The notes: generated by a model not told the origin, from the sequence alone. Shown: positions 1 through 9,935, counted from the stretch's first letter. The stretch is DNA of 64,000 nucleotides from Kriegella aquimaris (GCF_900103215.1 NZ_FNGV01000016.1:62001-126000), one strand, 5' to 3'. Numbers and translations: made by a program.

Positions 1-436
1 CCGCTTGATAGCCCGCCTTGACTTTTTCATGTGCCTGCTCTAAAACAACATCGGGGTTATCTCCCCCGATCCAACAATACATTTTCATTTTATGGCGGAC
101 TGCCCCACCCAACAATTCGAACACGGGAACATTCAAAAATTTACCCTTAATATCCCATAAAGCCTGATCAATTCCCGATATGGCACTCATCAGAATAGGG
201 CCTCCACGGTAAAAACCTCCACGGTATAAAATCTGCCAGATATCTTCAATGTCATTGGCATTTCTTCCGATAACATATTGCTCTAATTCTTTGACACAGG
301 CTGCGACGGTATCGGCCTTGCCTTCAACAACGGGCTCGCCCCAACCTACAATACCACTTTTGGTAGTTACCTTAAGGAACAACCATCTGGGTGGCACTTT
401 AAATAGTTCTATTTTCTCAATTCTTGAATCGTCCAT
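1..436 (-). CDS. dgoD: Galactonate dehydratase-type enolase-superfamily protein (3' end outside window)
   Basis: This is the N-terminal ~145 residues of a mandelate racemase/muconate lactonizing enzyme-family dehydratase, cut by the left edge of the window. Translating the minus strand from the ATG at 436 gives an enolase-superfamily N-terminal domain with the blocks [34 protein letters not shown] and [12 protein letters not shown], which are typical of D-galactonate dehydratase. Family knowledge: DgoD turns D-galactonate into 2-keto-3-deoxygalactonate in the cytoplasm, using Mg2+. The catalytic barrel residues lie outside the window, so relatives acting on other sugar acids cannot be excluded. 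It starts 5 bases after the stop of the aldolase gene, so the two are almost certainly co-transcribed, with the aldolase possibly acting after phosphorylation of the dehydratase product. Confidence 0.82.
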   Translation of the reverse strand, partial: MDDSRIEKIELFKVPPRWLFLKVTTKSGIVGWGEPVVEGKADTVAACVKELEQYVIGRNANDIEDIWQILYRGGFYRGGPILMSAISGIDQALWDIKGKFLNVPVFELLGGAVRHKMKMYCWIGGDNPDVVLEQAHEKVKAGYQA

Positions 437-441
437 TGCTT

Positions 442-1068
442 TTATTTAATTCGTTCTACAAATTGTCGAGCGGTATGTTTAATGGTTGCAATATCTTGCG
501 CTGTGGTACCTGATTTGGTCAATACGCTTCCGATTCCCAAACCGGAAGCCCCAGCAGCCATCCAGTCGCGAGCATTTTCTAAATCAATGCCTCCAACAAC
601 AAAAAATTTGGTCTCTGACAATGGGCCTCGAATTGCTTTAAAATAATCAAAACCCATATTGCCTGCTGGAAAAAGTTTTACGATATCGGCACCATTTTCT
701 ACGGCCACACATACTTCCGTGGGTGTCAAAGCACCCATTAAAACAGGAATATTGTTTTTATGAGCCAATTTTATCACCTCCGCATTGGTATTGGGTGTTA
801 CCAAAAATTGGGCCCCTGCCTTTATAGCATCAGCAGCGATTTTCGTATTGGTCACCGTGCCTGCACCGATAAGTGCTTTATCATAAAGTTCTCTGCCTTT
901 TGAAATTTCCTCTAAAAAACCAGGTGTATTCGATGTGATTTCCAGCACTTTGATTCCCCCAGAAACAAGTCCTTTTAATACATTTTTCACCTCATCTTGC
1001 TTGCGCAAACGAATAATGGCAACAATTTTTTCACGCTCGATAAGCGCGGTTATTTCATTTCTTTTCAT
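442..1068 (-). CDS. eda: Bifunctional 4-hydroxy-2-oxoglutarate/2-dehydro-3-deoxy-phosphogluconate (KDPG) aldolase
   Basis: This is a class I aldolase of 208 residues that splits 2-keto-3-deoxy-6-phosphogluconate or its galactonate epimer into pyruvate and glyceraldehyde 3-phosphate. Visible family blocks are EITSNTPGF with the catalytic Glu region, [20 protein letters not shown] carrying the Schiff-base Lys, and VVGGID. The length matches the family (about 205-215). I take the ATG at 1068 as start, because the upstream in-frame extension begins with TTG and adds residues that do not look like the family. It lies between the GntR gene and the dehydratase gene on the same strand, which fits a regulated sugar-acid catabolic operon. 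Whether it acts on the gluco- or galacto- epimer cannot be told from sequence. Confidence 0.9.
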   Translation of the reverse strand: MKRNEITALIEREKIVAIIRLRKQDEVKNVLKGLVSGGIKVLEITSNTPGFLEEISKGRELYDKALIGAGTVTNTKIAADAIKAGAQFLVTPNTNAEVIKLAHKNNIPVLMGALTPTEVCVAVENGADIVKLFPAGNMGFDYFKAIRGPLSETKFFVVGGIDLENARDWMAAGASGLGIGSVLTKSGTTAQDIATIKHTARQFVERIK

Positions 1069-1180
1069 CGCAGTATGTGTCAGGAAATTTAACCCTCCAT
1101 TATAGAACAAATTTGTTTTTCGTTACTAGTATGCCGATCAACATATAAGGTACGCCCTAAGGCTACGGCAAAACTTTTGG

Positions 1181-1903
1181 TTAATTTATTGACCGTACAT
1201 AGTTTGCCCGTGTTTCCAATAAGTGATTTTTCATAGCTTCTGATGCCGTTACCGCATCTTTTCGTTCAATCGCCTCTAGTATATTTTGGTGATGCTCGAG
1301 CATGCTATTTTTAGCCTCCAAAAGGTTGCCACTAGTAGGTTTGGCGAAGACACTGGTTTTAAATTTTGGCATCAGGGAAAAAATAGGCCCGAGCAGCAAT
1401 TCTAACACTTCGTTACCTGTTATAGATAGCAGTGTATTATGAAAATCATTGTCTAACTCCGCTTCCCTTTTTTTGTCATCAAGCGCGCAACTACGCATAT
1501 TCTTCATATTCTTTCTAAGCAAATCAATATGATGCTCGGTTCTACTTTTAGCAGCCCTCGCCGCCAACATAGGTTCTATAATCTGTCTGGCGTCGATTGT
1601 ATGCAAAACAAGATCTTCGTTAGATGACAACTCAAAAAACATGTTCAATATTTCCGAAGCATTTTGCACGCTTACTTCAGAAACATAGGCGCCACTGCCC
1701 TTTCGTACTTTAATAATGCCACGGGCGCTCATTTTTTTAACGGCTTCCCGAACCGCCGTTCTACTCACATTAAATATTTGACAGAGTTCGCTCTCGGTCG
1801 GAATTTTTTGACCTGGCAGATACTTGCCAGCGCGTATCGCCGCGGTAAGCTCTTCTTCAACTTGTTCGGTAAGTGACTTTCGTTGTCCTAATTTTGAAAA
1901 CAT
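1181..1903 (-). CDS. FadR/GntR-family transcriptional regulator (FCD domain)
   Basis: This is a cytoplasmic repressor-type protein of 240 residues. Residues ~10-75 form a GntR winged helix (PGQKIPTESELCQ, VSRTAVREAVKK, GIIKVRKGSGAYV). Residues ~90-235 form an all-helical FCD ligand-binding domain, with Asp/His-rich helices (DNDFHNTLL, EHHQNILEAI) that bind a metal and a carboxylate effector in this family. It is the first gene of the aldolase-dehydratase unit, so it probably senses a sugar acid or its keto-deoxy product; that is inference. A near-consensus Bacteroidota promoter just upstream (1922-1952) has a partial dyad in its spacer, which would allow autoregulation. The ATG at 1903 gives a standard-length N-terminus. 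Confidence 0.9.
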   Translation of the reverse strand: MFSKLGQRKSLTEQVEEELTAAIRAGKYLPGQKIPTESELCQIFNVSRTAVREAVKKMSARGIIKVRKGSGAYVSEVSVQNASEILNMFFELSSNEDLVLHTIDARQIIEPMLAARAAKSRTEHHIDLLRKNMKNMRSCALDDKKREAELDNDFHNTLLSITGNEVLELLLGPIFSLMPKFKTSVFAKPTSGNLLEAKNSMLEHHQNILEAIERKDAVTASEAMKNHLLETRANYVRSIN

Positions 1904-1921
1904 GTATAAAAACTATAAACA

Positions 1922-1952
1922 CAAATATATAATTTATCAGACATCATACAAA
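1922..1952 (-). promoter_or_regulatory. Promoter of the GntR-aldolase-dehydratase unit
   Basis: On the minus strand, TTTG (1952-1949) is followed after exactly 19 bases by TATATTTG (1929-1922). This matches the Bacteroidota sigma-70 pattern (-33 TTTG, -7 TAnnTTTG). The -7 box ends 18 bases before the ATG of the GntR gene. The spacer contains ATGATGTCTGAT, a weak dyad that could be an operator for the regulator. Confidence 0.6.
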
Positions 1953-2150
1953 TTTACGACTAGAAATTTATTCAGTGCAAAGTTCAATTGCATTGCAAAA
2001 CAACAGTAAATTTTGATTTGAAGTTAATCGCGCTTTATCTCGAAAATAAAAATCTGTCGACCCTATCGTCATTCCTGATTGGTGAAAAAGAATTGCTATG
2101 AACCCAGTTCTATACCAAAAAAACCATTCTCAACAATAGCAACGAGTTAA

Positions 2151-3830
2151 TCAATCTTCCCAATGTGCATCGATTACTTTCTGAATATGTGGATAATTGG
2201 CATCGGTCTCATTAAGATTTTCCCGAAGTTTCACCAACCGGTCCTTTAAATTAGAGATAGTTTCCTGATATGCCGGATCGTCGTAGGCATTGTTCATTTC
2301 CTTTGGATCATTTTTTAAATCATAAAACTCCCAAGCTGGGGGCGTATGGTTCGTAAAATCGTTGCCCCAGCTATCTTTGTTCCATTCGGCATTCGGGTCA
2401 TCTGTATCTACCCAGTACCGGCCGTAGAAAAATATCAATTTATAATCTTTGGTCCGAATTCCGAAATGAGCAGGATTTTGGTGCTTGTGCGCCATGTGCA
2501 TCCAATACCGATAATAGGTCTCCTTTTGCCAATCGGCAGGTTCTTCACCGGTTTCCAATATTCTTTTAAAACTTTTCCCTTGCATATAATCGGGTGTTTC
2601 ACCGCCAGCCAATTCTATAAGCGTGGGAGCAAAATCAGTATTGTTAATAATAGCATCGGTACGGCTTCCCGCTTGTATCGATTTTGGATACCTTACGAAA
2701 AAGGGCATTCGCATCGACTCATCATACATCCATCTTTTATCAATATAATCGTGTTCGCCGAGCATAAAACCTTGATCCCCTGTATAGACGATAATCGTAT
2801 TCTCTAGAAGACCTTCGGTCTCGAGATAGTCCAATAATCGCTTTACGTTGTCATCGACGCCTTTGACGCAGCGAAGGTATTTCTTGATATAATCTTGGTA
2901 TACCTTACTGGTATAATCCTTCTCTTCAGGTGACATTTCCCATTTCACATATTCTTCTGGCCGAATATCCTTCGCTTCCCGGTATTTTCGATATATCGTA
3001 CTATCCTTAGTATATATATTCATGGCCTGATTACGAATAAGGTTGCGATGCGAAACCGAAGACCCAATGATTCTAGTCAACGAATCGTTTTTACCCCGCA
3101 TAGCCACCGATCCATTGTTTCCGTTATCATACAAACTTTCAGGTTCAGGAATAAAAGTATCCGCTAAATAGTCGTCGTATCGGGGTGCATTTTCAAAATC
3201 ATCATGAGGGGCCTTAAAATGATGCATTAAGAAAAAAGGTTTATTCGGGTCTCTATTATTTTTTAAATAGTCTAAGGTTGCATCCATAATCATGTCAGAG
3301 GAATGTCCTGTGGTTTTTACCACATTTTTTGGCCAAGGTTTTTCGCCCTGAACCCGAAATTCGGGATTAAAATATTTTCCTTGCCCGGGCAGAACGTGAT
3401 AATAATCAAAGGAAGCAGGCTCTTCATGCAAGTGCCATTTACCGACAATCGCAGTCTGGTAACCCAATTTTTTCATTTCTTGGGGCAAGTATTGTTTTTC
3501 TATCGGTAGTATACCTTCTAAATCAAGCACACCGTTGGCCTGTGAATTCTGGCCGGTCATAATCGCAGCGCGACTAGGAGTACATATGGCGTTGTGAACG
3601 AAACAATTTTCGAAAATCATGCCCTCTTTTGCAATTTGATCTAAAACAGGAGTAGGGTTCAAGCCCGCCAAACGACTTCCATAAATACCGAAACCTTGTG
3701 TGGTATGGTCATCGGACATAATATAGATGATGTTGGGTTTTTTCTCGACGGTTTCCTGTTTTTCATTACAGGAGGAAAAAGCCATAAGAACCAATAGAAG
3801 ATAGAGCGACCCGTTTTTATAAGATAACAT
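2151..3830 (-). CDS. Sulfatase, S1 family (formylglycine type), lipoprotein
   Basis: This protein of 559 residues hydrolyses sulfate esters, probably on a sulfated carbohydrate, at the outer side of the membrane. The N-terminus is a lipoprotein signal with Cys21 after AFSS. The metal-binding motif NIIYIMSDDH lies at ~33-42. The signature CTPSR sits at 83-87, with Cys83 expected to become formylglycine. A C-terminal region has the pattern of the DUF4976 tail (YDLKNDPKEMNN). The arrangement resembles N-acetylglucosamine-6-sulfatase or iduronate-sulfatase-like members, but the substrate cannot be assigned. No formylglycine-generating or AtsB-type maturase is encoded in the window, so one must be elsewhere. 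It is the last gene of a minus-strand run with the NHL, DUF1501 and cytochrome-like proteins. Confidence 0.92.
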   Translation of the reverse strand: MLSYKNGSLYLLLVLMAFSSCNEKQETVEKKPNIIYIMSDDHTTQGFGIYGSRLAGLNPTPVLDQIAKEGMIFENCFVHNAICTPSRAAIMTGQNSQANGVLDLEGILPIEKQYLPQEMKKLGYQTAIVGKWHLHEEPASFDYYHVLPGQGKYFNPEFRVQGEKPWPKNVVKTTGHSSDMIMDATLDYLKNNRDPNKPFFLMHHFKAPHDDFENAPRYDDYLADTFIPEPESLYDNGNNGSVAMRGKNDSLTRIIGSSVSHRNLIRNQAMNIYTKDSTIYRKYREAKDIRPEEYVKWEMSPEEKDYTSKVYQDYIKKYLRCVKGVDDNVKRLLDYLETEGLLENTIIVYTGDQGFMLGEHDYIDKRWMYDESMRMPFFVRYPKSIQAGSRTDAIINNTDFAPTLIELAGGETPDYMQGKSFKRILETGEEPADWQKETYYRYWMHMAHKHQNPAHFGIRTKDYKLIFFYGRYWVDTDDPNAEWNKDSWGNDFTNHTPPAWEFYDLKNDPKEMNNAYDDPAYQETISNLKDRLVKLRENLNETDANYPHIQKVIDAHWED

Positions 3831-3994
3831 ATAAGAAATGATTTTGTCGGTTGGTGAACATAATTATTTGGTGTGAAAATACATATTATTGTACTACAGG
3901 AAAACAAGATATGTGTAATTATATACCACAAATGGTCTTTTTCAACAAGACAAACCACACTAAAGTATAAAACCTTCGCAAATCAAACTTGAAA

Positions 3995-5098
3995 CTACAC
4001 TCTTTCCAATTTTATCGGAGGCGTGTGGTGGGCGTTCCATTGACAGACATACAGATTCTTATCTTCATCTACAAAAACATCATGCCCGTGATTGAAAGTG
4101 GGTATTTCAGCCTGATACATTTTCTGAAGTTTTCCGTTTTTGTATTGCGGAGCTTTACCCCCGGGATTGGAGACCACTTTATTTTCCGCGTCTAAAATTG
4201 TCACGAAACCAGAGTCGCCAAACCTTTGTCCCGCCTCATTCTCAGACCAACAAACACCAGAATATATATTACTATCATCCAATACCGGACGACATACATA
4301 TGCACCAGGTAAGTTGACTGTCTTTATATACTTTCCTTGCAAGGTGAAAAACTTAAAACTATTGGTGGCACGAGAAGTAATAACCAAAACAGGATTGGTT
4401 TTATCTCGGTAATCAACGGCCACCCCATGGGCATTGCTTAAGTTGTAATTTTCATCGGAATTGTCGTGCCCTCCCCATTTGCGTATAAATTCCCCTTGGG
4501 GACTGAACTGCAAAATAAAATCCGATCCATAGCCATCGGCCACATAAATATCCCCCGTAGGCCCTACTGCAGTCTCCGTTGGCAAATACTCCTGTTCTTT
4601 TTTGTACAAGCCGATTGTGTGTGGATCCGGTAGCATAAAAAGCAACCTACCATCGATTGTTGTCTTGCTTACCGTTCCTGCCTGTTTCTTCCATTTGCCC
4701 GTGCGGTCTTGAAACCACCCGCAATCAACGATATACAGCATATCTTCACCTCCTTCATCATGCAATGTCAATCCGTGCCCACCGGGATAACGGGTTCCCC
4801 AATAGTCCAACAATTTACCGGATTTATCGAAAACCAATATGTTGTTATCGGTATGATCGCCGAGCATAATAAGACGTCCCTTACTGTCCATTTGCATTTC
4901 ATGGCAATTAAGAATGGGGTTATGCCCCACGCTCATTTTTGCCCAATCTTTAATCACTTTATACCTAAAATCACCATGGCCGATAATTTCATCTTTGGGC
5001 AGGTTGTTCTTAAGGATATTGAATCCGAATGATGGAGTTGCGGCTAAAGCGGCCCCCGCAATGGCGGTTCTTTTTATAAAATTCCTTCTATTCCCCAT
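3995..5098 (-). CDS. Tat-exported NHL-repeat beta-propeller protein
   Basis: This protein of 367 residues has a twin-arginine-type leader (RRNFIKRTA, followed by a hydrophobic stretch of small residues), so it is probably exported folded. The mature part is a six-bladed NHL/peptidylglycine-amidating-lyase-like propeller; recurrent blades read GRLIMLGDHTDNNILVFD, GDIYVADGYGSDFILQF and KNLYVCQWN. Such propellers bind ligands or act as lyases, and no catalytic assignment is possible from sequence alone. It lies between the DUF1501 gene (61 bases upstream) and the sulfatase, on the same strand, and is likely part of the same transcript. A second propeller with related layout is encoded at 33998-35137. 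Confidence 0.78.
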   Translation of the reverse strand: MGNRRNFIKRTAIAGAALAATPSFGFNILKNNLPKDEIIGHGDFRYKVIKDWAKMSVGHNPILNCHEMQMDSKGRLIMLGDHTDNNILVFDKSGKLLDYWGTRYPGGHGLTLHDEGGEDMLYIVDCGWFQDRTGKWKKQAGTVSKTTIDGRLLFMLPDPHTIGLYKKEQEYLPTETAVGPTGDIYVADGYGSDFILQFSPQGEFIRKWGGHDNSDENYNLSNAHGVAVDYRDKTNPVLVITSRATNSFKFFTLQGKYIKTVNLPGAYVCRPVLDDSNIYSGVCWSENEAGQRFGDSGFVTILDAENKVVSNPGGKAPQYKNGKLQKMYQAEIPTFNHGHDVFVDEDKNLYVCQWNAHHTPPIKLERV

Positions 5099-5159
5099 AA
5101 AATTTTCGTGCCTTTCAAGGTTAACCTATAAGATAGGTGGTATTTCGTAATGGATTTAA

Positions 5160-6671
5160 CTAAGTCAATAGATCTTTCACTACATGACCATGAACATCGG
5201 TCAGACGGAAACGCCTTCCTTGATGCTTAAAAATCAAGCGTTCATGATCTATTCCGAAAAGATGTAGCAAGGTGGCATGAAAATCGTGTACATGAACAGG
5301 GTCTTTGACCACGTTGTAACTAAAATCATCGGTCTCCCCATAAATAAATCCTGGTTTTACTCCAGCACCTGCCATCCACATGGTATAAGCCTTAGGGTGG
5401 TGATCTCGACCATAATTTTCAGGGGTCAACTGCCCTTGGGAATATACGGTACGCCCAAATTCACCTCCCCAAATGACCAGGGTATCTTCTAACATACCTC
5501 TTTGTTTTAAATCTTTGATCAAAGCTGCATTGGCTTGATCTGTTCTTTTACATTGCGCCCTGACCCCACCGGGACAACCAATATGCTGATCCCACCCCTG
5601 ATGGTACAACTGTACAAATTTCACATCTTTCTCAAGAAGCTTTCTTGCCATTAAACAGTTGGCGGCATAGGTGCCGGGGTCGCGACTGTCTTCCCCATAC
5701 ATATCAAAAATATAATCGGGTTCGTCAGACATATCGGTAACTTCGGGTACCGAAGTCTGCATTCTAAAGGCCATTTCATACTGCGCCATACGCGCATTTA
5801 TTTCGGGGTCTCCGTAGGCGTCATGCTGAATACCGTTGAGTTTCCCCAAATAATCTAACATTTTTCGGCGATCGGTACCATCATAATTTTCGGGATCGCT
5901 CAAATATAATACGGGGTCTTTGCCAGAACGAAATTGTACCCCTTGGTGTTCTGTCGGTAAAAATCCATTACCCCATAGCCGGGAATACAGGGGCTGCCCC
6001 CCCATGTTTTTGGTAATCAGCGTAATAAAAGTGGGTAAATTTTCATTATCGGAACCTAGACCATAGCTCAGCCAAGAACCGATAGAAGGGCGCCCTGGCA
6101 ATTGATTCCCGGTTTGCATAAACGTAATGGCAGGATCGTGGTTTATGGCGTCGGTCTGCATTGATTTTATAAAACAGAGGTCATCAACTACCTCGGCGGT
6201 ATAAGGCATCAACTCACTCACCCATGCCCTAGATTCACCATATTGTTTAAAATTCATTATGGAAGGTGCAATGGGAAATACGGTCTGCTCGGCGCTCATC
6301 CCAGTCAAACGCTGTCCTTGGCGTACAGAGGGCGGTAAATCTTTACCGAACATATCTTTTAATTTGGGCTTATAATCAAACATATCCAATTGCGAAGGCC
6401 CACCACTTTGGAACAAATAGACAATACGTTTTGCTTTGGGCATGTGATGCGGCAAACCCAACCGATTTTTATTGTAAGCTTTTAAAACAGCATCGGCACT
6501 TGAACTTTTATTCACTGCACCAAATGCCTTTTCGGTATTGAGTAAAGAACCTAAGGCCAAAGCCCCCAATCCCATAGAGGTTTTAGTCAGAAAATTTCGC
6601 CTGTCCCACTGCTTCTCTATTTGTTGAAGGTCTTTATTGTTTGATTTTAGAATGTCATGATTATGGCACAT
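5160..6671 (-). CDS. DUF1501 family protein, Tat-exported
   Basis: This protein of 503 residues belongs to the DUF1501 family, an alkaline-phosphatase/sulfatase-fold family abundant in Planctomycetes and present in marine Bacteroidota. A Tat-type leader (DRRNFLTKTS, then a Gly/Ala/Leu-rich stretch) is preceded by ~22 extra residues. Family landmarks are GGPSQLDMFDYKP, INHDPAITFMQTG, GWDQHIG, VIWGGEFGRT and DHHPKAYTMWMAGAG. The biochemical function of the family is not established. It is 21 bases downstream of the DUF1549/DUF1553 gene; this pairing is conserved across many genomes and suggests the two proteins work together. Confidence 0.9.
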   Translation of the reverse strand: MCHNHDILKSNNKDLQQIEKQWDRRNFLTKTSMGLGALALGSLLNTEKAFGAVNKSSSADAVLKAYNKNRLGLPHHMPKAKRIVYLFQSGGPSQLDMFDYKPKLKDMFGKDLPPSVRQGQRLTGMSAEQTVFPIAPSIMNFKQYGESRAWVSELMPYTAEVVDDLCFIKSMQTDAINHDPAITFMQTGNQLPGRPSIGSWLSYGLGSDNENLPTFITLITKNMGGQPLYSRLWGNGFLPTEHQGVQFRSGKDPVLYLSDPENYDGTDRRKMLDYLGKLNGIQHDAYGDPEINARMAQYEMAFRMQTSVPEVTDMSDEPDYIFDMYGEDSRDPGTYAANCLMARKLLEKDVKFVQLYHQGWDQHIGCPGGVRAQCKRTDQANAALIKDLKQRGMLEDTLVIWGGEFGRTVYSQGQLTPENYGRDHHPKAYTMWMAGAGVKPGFIYGETDDFSYNVVKDPVHVHDFHATLLHLFGIDHERLIFKHQGRRFRLTDVHGHVVKDLLT

Positions 6672-6692
6672 AGACTATTAATTTTATTGACA

Positions 6693-9600
6693 CTATCGTT
6701 TTGTAATTGCGGCATCGGAGTTCATAATGGCACTTGCTACGACCGCATTTGCTGCGACCATCGCACCATCATCGGCATTTGAGATTCGAAATTCCCCTGT
6801 ATTGAGCCATCCTTCCGTCTTAGCTTTGTTCTTCTTAAATTTTTGATATTCCCCCTCGCGTAGGTCGGCTAGAAGTTGTAATTCTTCAGTCTCGATCTTT
6901 CTTCCTGTTAGCTTTCTAAAAACAGTCGAGATGCCTTCTTTGGGGTCTGAATAGGAGAGCATGCTTCCACCCAAAACACGAGACGCTTCAATATAAGTGG
7001 GATCGTTCATCAGCACTAATGCCTGCAATGGGGTGTTGGTCTCTTGTCGACGTACGGTACAGAAAGAGCGCTCGGGCGCATCAAAAGTGGCAATGGTCGG
7101 ATGCGGCACAGACCGTTTCCAGATGGTGTACATACTTCTTCGGTACAATTTCTCACCCTTATCCTCTTCATAAGCTGCTCCGTTTATCTTCCAAAGACCT
7201 TCGGGCTGATATGGTTTTACGCTTTCTCCACCAATTTTAGGATTTAACAAACCCGATGCGGCCAAGGCATTATCCCGCAACATTTCACCCGTCAACCGTT
7301 TGGAAGGACCTCTTGCCAACAACCGGTTTCTTTTATCATTCTTCAACATTTCTTCGGAGGCTTTTGAGGATTGTTGATAGGTATTCGACATAACCATTAA
7401 CTTATACAGTGCCTTTACATCCCACCCAGATTCCATAAAATGGATGGCCAACCAATCTAGCAATTCAGGATGACTTGGCAGCTCTCCTTGATTTCCAAAA
7501 TCTTCCGTTGTGCGAACGATTCCCGTACCGAAAATATTCTGCCAATACCGATTTACGGCTACTCTAGCCGTAAGCGGATGCTTCTTGTTAGTCAGCCACT
7601 GGGCAAGCCCCAGTCGATTTTTGGGCAAGCTGTCAGGATACGCGAATATTCGCTCGGGAGTGCTGGGAAAAACCTGTTCTCCGTAGGCATCGTACTGACC
7701 CCTCTCGAGTAAAAAGGTCTCCCGTGGCTCTGGCATTTCTTTCATGACCATGATTTCTTTTATCTGATCCATGCTATCGACCATCGTACTGCGCACTTTC
7801 GCCAATTCTTTGAGCGCCTTTTTCACTTTTGGTGAATGCGTATGCACATAATAATCGGTTAGCATGTTTTGCTCTTCCGAAGTAAGATCGTCGGGCGATT
7901 TTACTACTATTTCTTTTAGTTTTTCAGGATTGGAAATCTGAGCGACTTCCAATGCTGTTAGTTCCTTATCAAATACCAAAATATCATCGGCTTTGCCGCC
8001 CCCGATACCTTTTCCGCGCCAAATAGCCCCTATTTGCAACCCGGGCTCAATAGGGTTTTTATAAATAATATCGGTGTAGCTATTGAAAATGATGTCTTTA
8101 TATAAATTATCATTCACAATGGTGGTTTTCTGTTCCACACCATCCATGTAAATCTTTACACCTTTGGCCTTACTAGAGCCATCATAGGTCATGGTCAATT
8201 GCACCCATTTGTTTTTGGGCATATCATTCAAGGTTCGTTCAACAATGGCATTATCGGGCCAAACATGGGCTAACAAAACCTCTATTTTATTGTCTTTTAC
8301 ACTTACATGGTAGCCCCGATAACTATGTAGCTGTGTCGAATTCTGCTTGTGGAAGATGACCCCGTTTTCCAAATCCTCAGGAATAAATACACGAATACCA
8401 ATACTGAAGGGATGACTTCGTTGAAAAATTGCCAATTTCCCCATATCGAGCCACGTATCGCCGTCGAACGAAATACCTTTGCCCGTAAAACCTTCGGTCA
8501 ATATCACTTTTTGGTTTTCGGCGTATTGTTGCTTCATTTCCCCTTTATGATAGGGCGGCACTGAACTGTTTATTTGTCCATCGTTAAAATCAACCTTACC
8601 AATAAGGTTTTGGGGTAACGTTTTTGTATCGATTTTCTGATATTGTTGATCAGCAATCCATTTTTTTGCCTCTGGAGTAATATCTTGCTCCACGACCGCA
8701 ACATTTTTGCTTTTATCGTTGACAAGTGCTTCAATATAAGCTGTAAATTCCTCCTGTTCTTCAGTTGGTAACCTCATGCTGGGCACTGGCATTGACCAAT
8801 CCCACGGAATTTGACCAGACTCGTTCACGTTATTGAAAAAACTGTACATCTCAAAATAGTTCTTCTGCGAAATAGGATCATACTTATGGTCGTGACATTT
8901 GGCACATGCCATAGTAAGTCCCATCATACCCTCGCTCACCACATTTGTTCTGTCAGATACATACTCTACCCGAAATTCTTCGTCGACGATACCCCCTTCC
9001 AAATTCTGCGGATGCAAGCGATTAAATGTCGTTGCCAAAATTTGTTCCTTACTGGCATTGGGCATCATATCACCCGCTATCTGCCATCGTAAAAATTGGT
9101 CATAGGGCATATTTTCCTTAAACGCTTTTAAGACCCAATCCCGCCATGGGGATACATCGCGATAACGATCAACGGTATACCCATGGGTATCGGCGTAACG
9201 GGAAAGATCCATCCAATCCAATGTCAATTGTTCAGAAAAATGGGGTGAAGCCAATAACCGATCTACTTGCTTTTCATAAGCGTCGGGAGCCTTATCCGAT
9301 AAAAAAGAATCAATTTCACCTATCGTTGGCGGTAGGCCCGTGAGATCAAAAGAAACCCTTCGAAGCAATGTTTCCTTATCGGCTCTTTCGGTTGGTTCTA
9401 AACCTTCTTGTTCCAATTTAGCCAATACAAAGTTATCAATGGCATTGCCTACTTTGATTTTTTGGGCCACTTCGGGAATCGTCTGTTTTTGCGGTGCCAA
9501 AAACGCCCAATGGTCTTTGTACTCTGCACCATCTTCAATCCATTTCACCAACATGGCCTTCTCCCTATCGGTAAGGGTAAGATGAGATTCAGGTTTAGGC

Positions 9601-9935
9601 ATTATAGCATCGGGGTCTTCGGTAAGAATTCTATCGACAGTTTCACTTCTGCCCAAATTACCGGGAACGATGGCATATTTACCTGGAGAATCGGGCAGCT
9701 CGGCATAGGCCATCTCCGGAAGATGTAGTTGTAACCCTGCTTTTATCTTGGCCTTATCAGGGCCATGGCAAATAAAACATTTATCTGACAAAATGGGCTT
9801 GATATGCTGATTGAAATCAAGGGTTTTCGGAAGTTTTTCATATTCCCTTGCCACGCTTTCCGGTAAATCCGGACCACCACAAGACAAAAAGACAACGCCC
9901 ATAAAAAATCCAAAACAATACTTAAGTAGCTGCAT
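6693..9935 (-). CDS. PSD1/DUF1549/DUF1553 cytochrome-c-like lipoprotein with inserted LamG domain
   Basis: This is a lipoprotein of 1080 residues (Cys19 in FLSCGG). Residues ~40-130 form a Planctomycete cytochrome C domain (PSD1) with the haem motif CFICH at 53-57. DUF1549 follows at ~150-360 and contains a second CxxCH-type motif, CAKCH. A concanavalin-like LamG domain (~450-640) is inserted in the middle, and DUF1553 with the blocks LTARVAVNRYWQ and TNTPLQALVLMNDP fills ~750-1060. The protein is likely haem-loaded and anchored at the cell surface or periplasmic side. The LamG module suggests carbohydrate binding. It opens the minus-strand operon ending in the sulfatase. Function of the family is not established; electron transfer during oxidation of a sulfated glycan is one inference. 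Confidence 0.9.
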   Translation of the reverse strand: MQLLKYCFGFFMGVVFLSCGGPDLPESVAREYEKLPKTLDFNQHIKPILSDKCFICHGPDKAKIKAGLQLHLPEMAYAELPDSPGKYAIVPGNLGRSETVDRILTEDPDAIMPKPESHLTLTDREKAMLVKWIEDGAEYKDHWAFLAPQKQTIPEVAQKIKVGNAIDNFVLAKLEQEGLEPTERADKETLLRRVSFDLTGLPPTIGEIDSFLSDKAPDAYEKQVDRLLASPHFSEQLTLDWMDLSRYADTHGYTVDRYRDVSPWRDWVLKAFKENMPYDQFLRWQIAGDMMPNASKEQILATTFNRLHPQNLEGGIVDEEFRVEYVSDRTNVVSEGMMGLTMACAKCHDHKYDPISQKNYFEMYSFFNNVNESGQIPWDWSMPVPSMRLPTEEQEEFTAYIEALVNDKSKNVAVVEQDITPEAKKWIADQQYQKIDTKTLPQNLIGKVDFNDGQINSSVPPYHKGEMKQQYAENQKVILTEGFTGKGISFDGDTWLDMGKLAIFQRSHPFSIGIRVFIPEDLENGVIFHKQNSTQLHSYRGYHVSVKDNKIEVLLAHVWPDNAIVERTLNDMPKNKWVQLTMTYDGSSKAKGVKIYMDGVEQKTTIVNDNLYKDIIFNSYTDIIYKNPIEPGLQIGAIWRGKGIGGGKADDILVFDKELTALEVAQISNPEKLKEIVVKSPDDLTSEEQNMLTDYYVHTHSPKVKKALKELAKVRSTMVDSMDQIKEIMVMKEMPEPRETFLLERGQYDAYGEQVFPSTPERIFAYPDSLPKNRLGLAQWLTNKKHPLTARVAVNRYWQNIFGTGIVRTTEDFGNQGELPSHPELLDWLAIHFMESGWDVKALYKLMVMSNTYQQSSKASEEMLKNDKRNRLLARGPSKRLTGEMLRDNALAASGLLNPKIGGESVKPYQPEGLWKINGAAYEEDKGEKLYRRSMYTIWKRSVPHPTIATFDAPERSFCTVRRQETNTPLQALVLMNDPTYIEASRVLGGSMLSYSDPKEGISTVFRKLTGRKIETEELQLLADLREGEYQKFKKNKAKTEGWLNTGEFRISNADDGAMVAANAVVASAIMNSDAAITKR

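Noticed and set aside
2151-3830. Assigning a precise substrate (for example heparan or carrageenan) to the sulfatase
   Set aside because: Only the general S1 signature is visible; subfamily assignment needs a database search.
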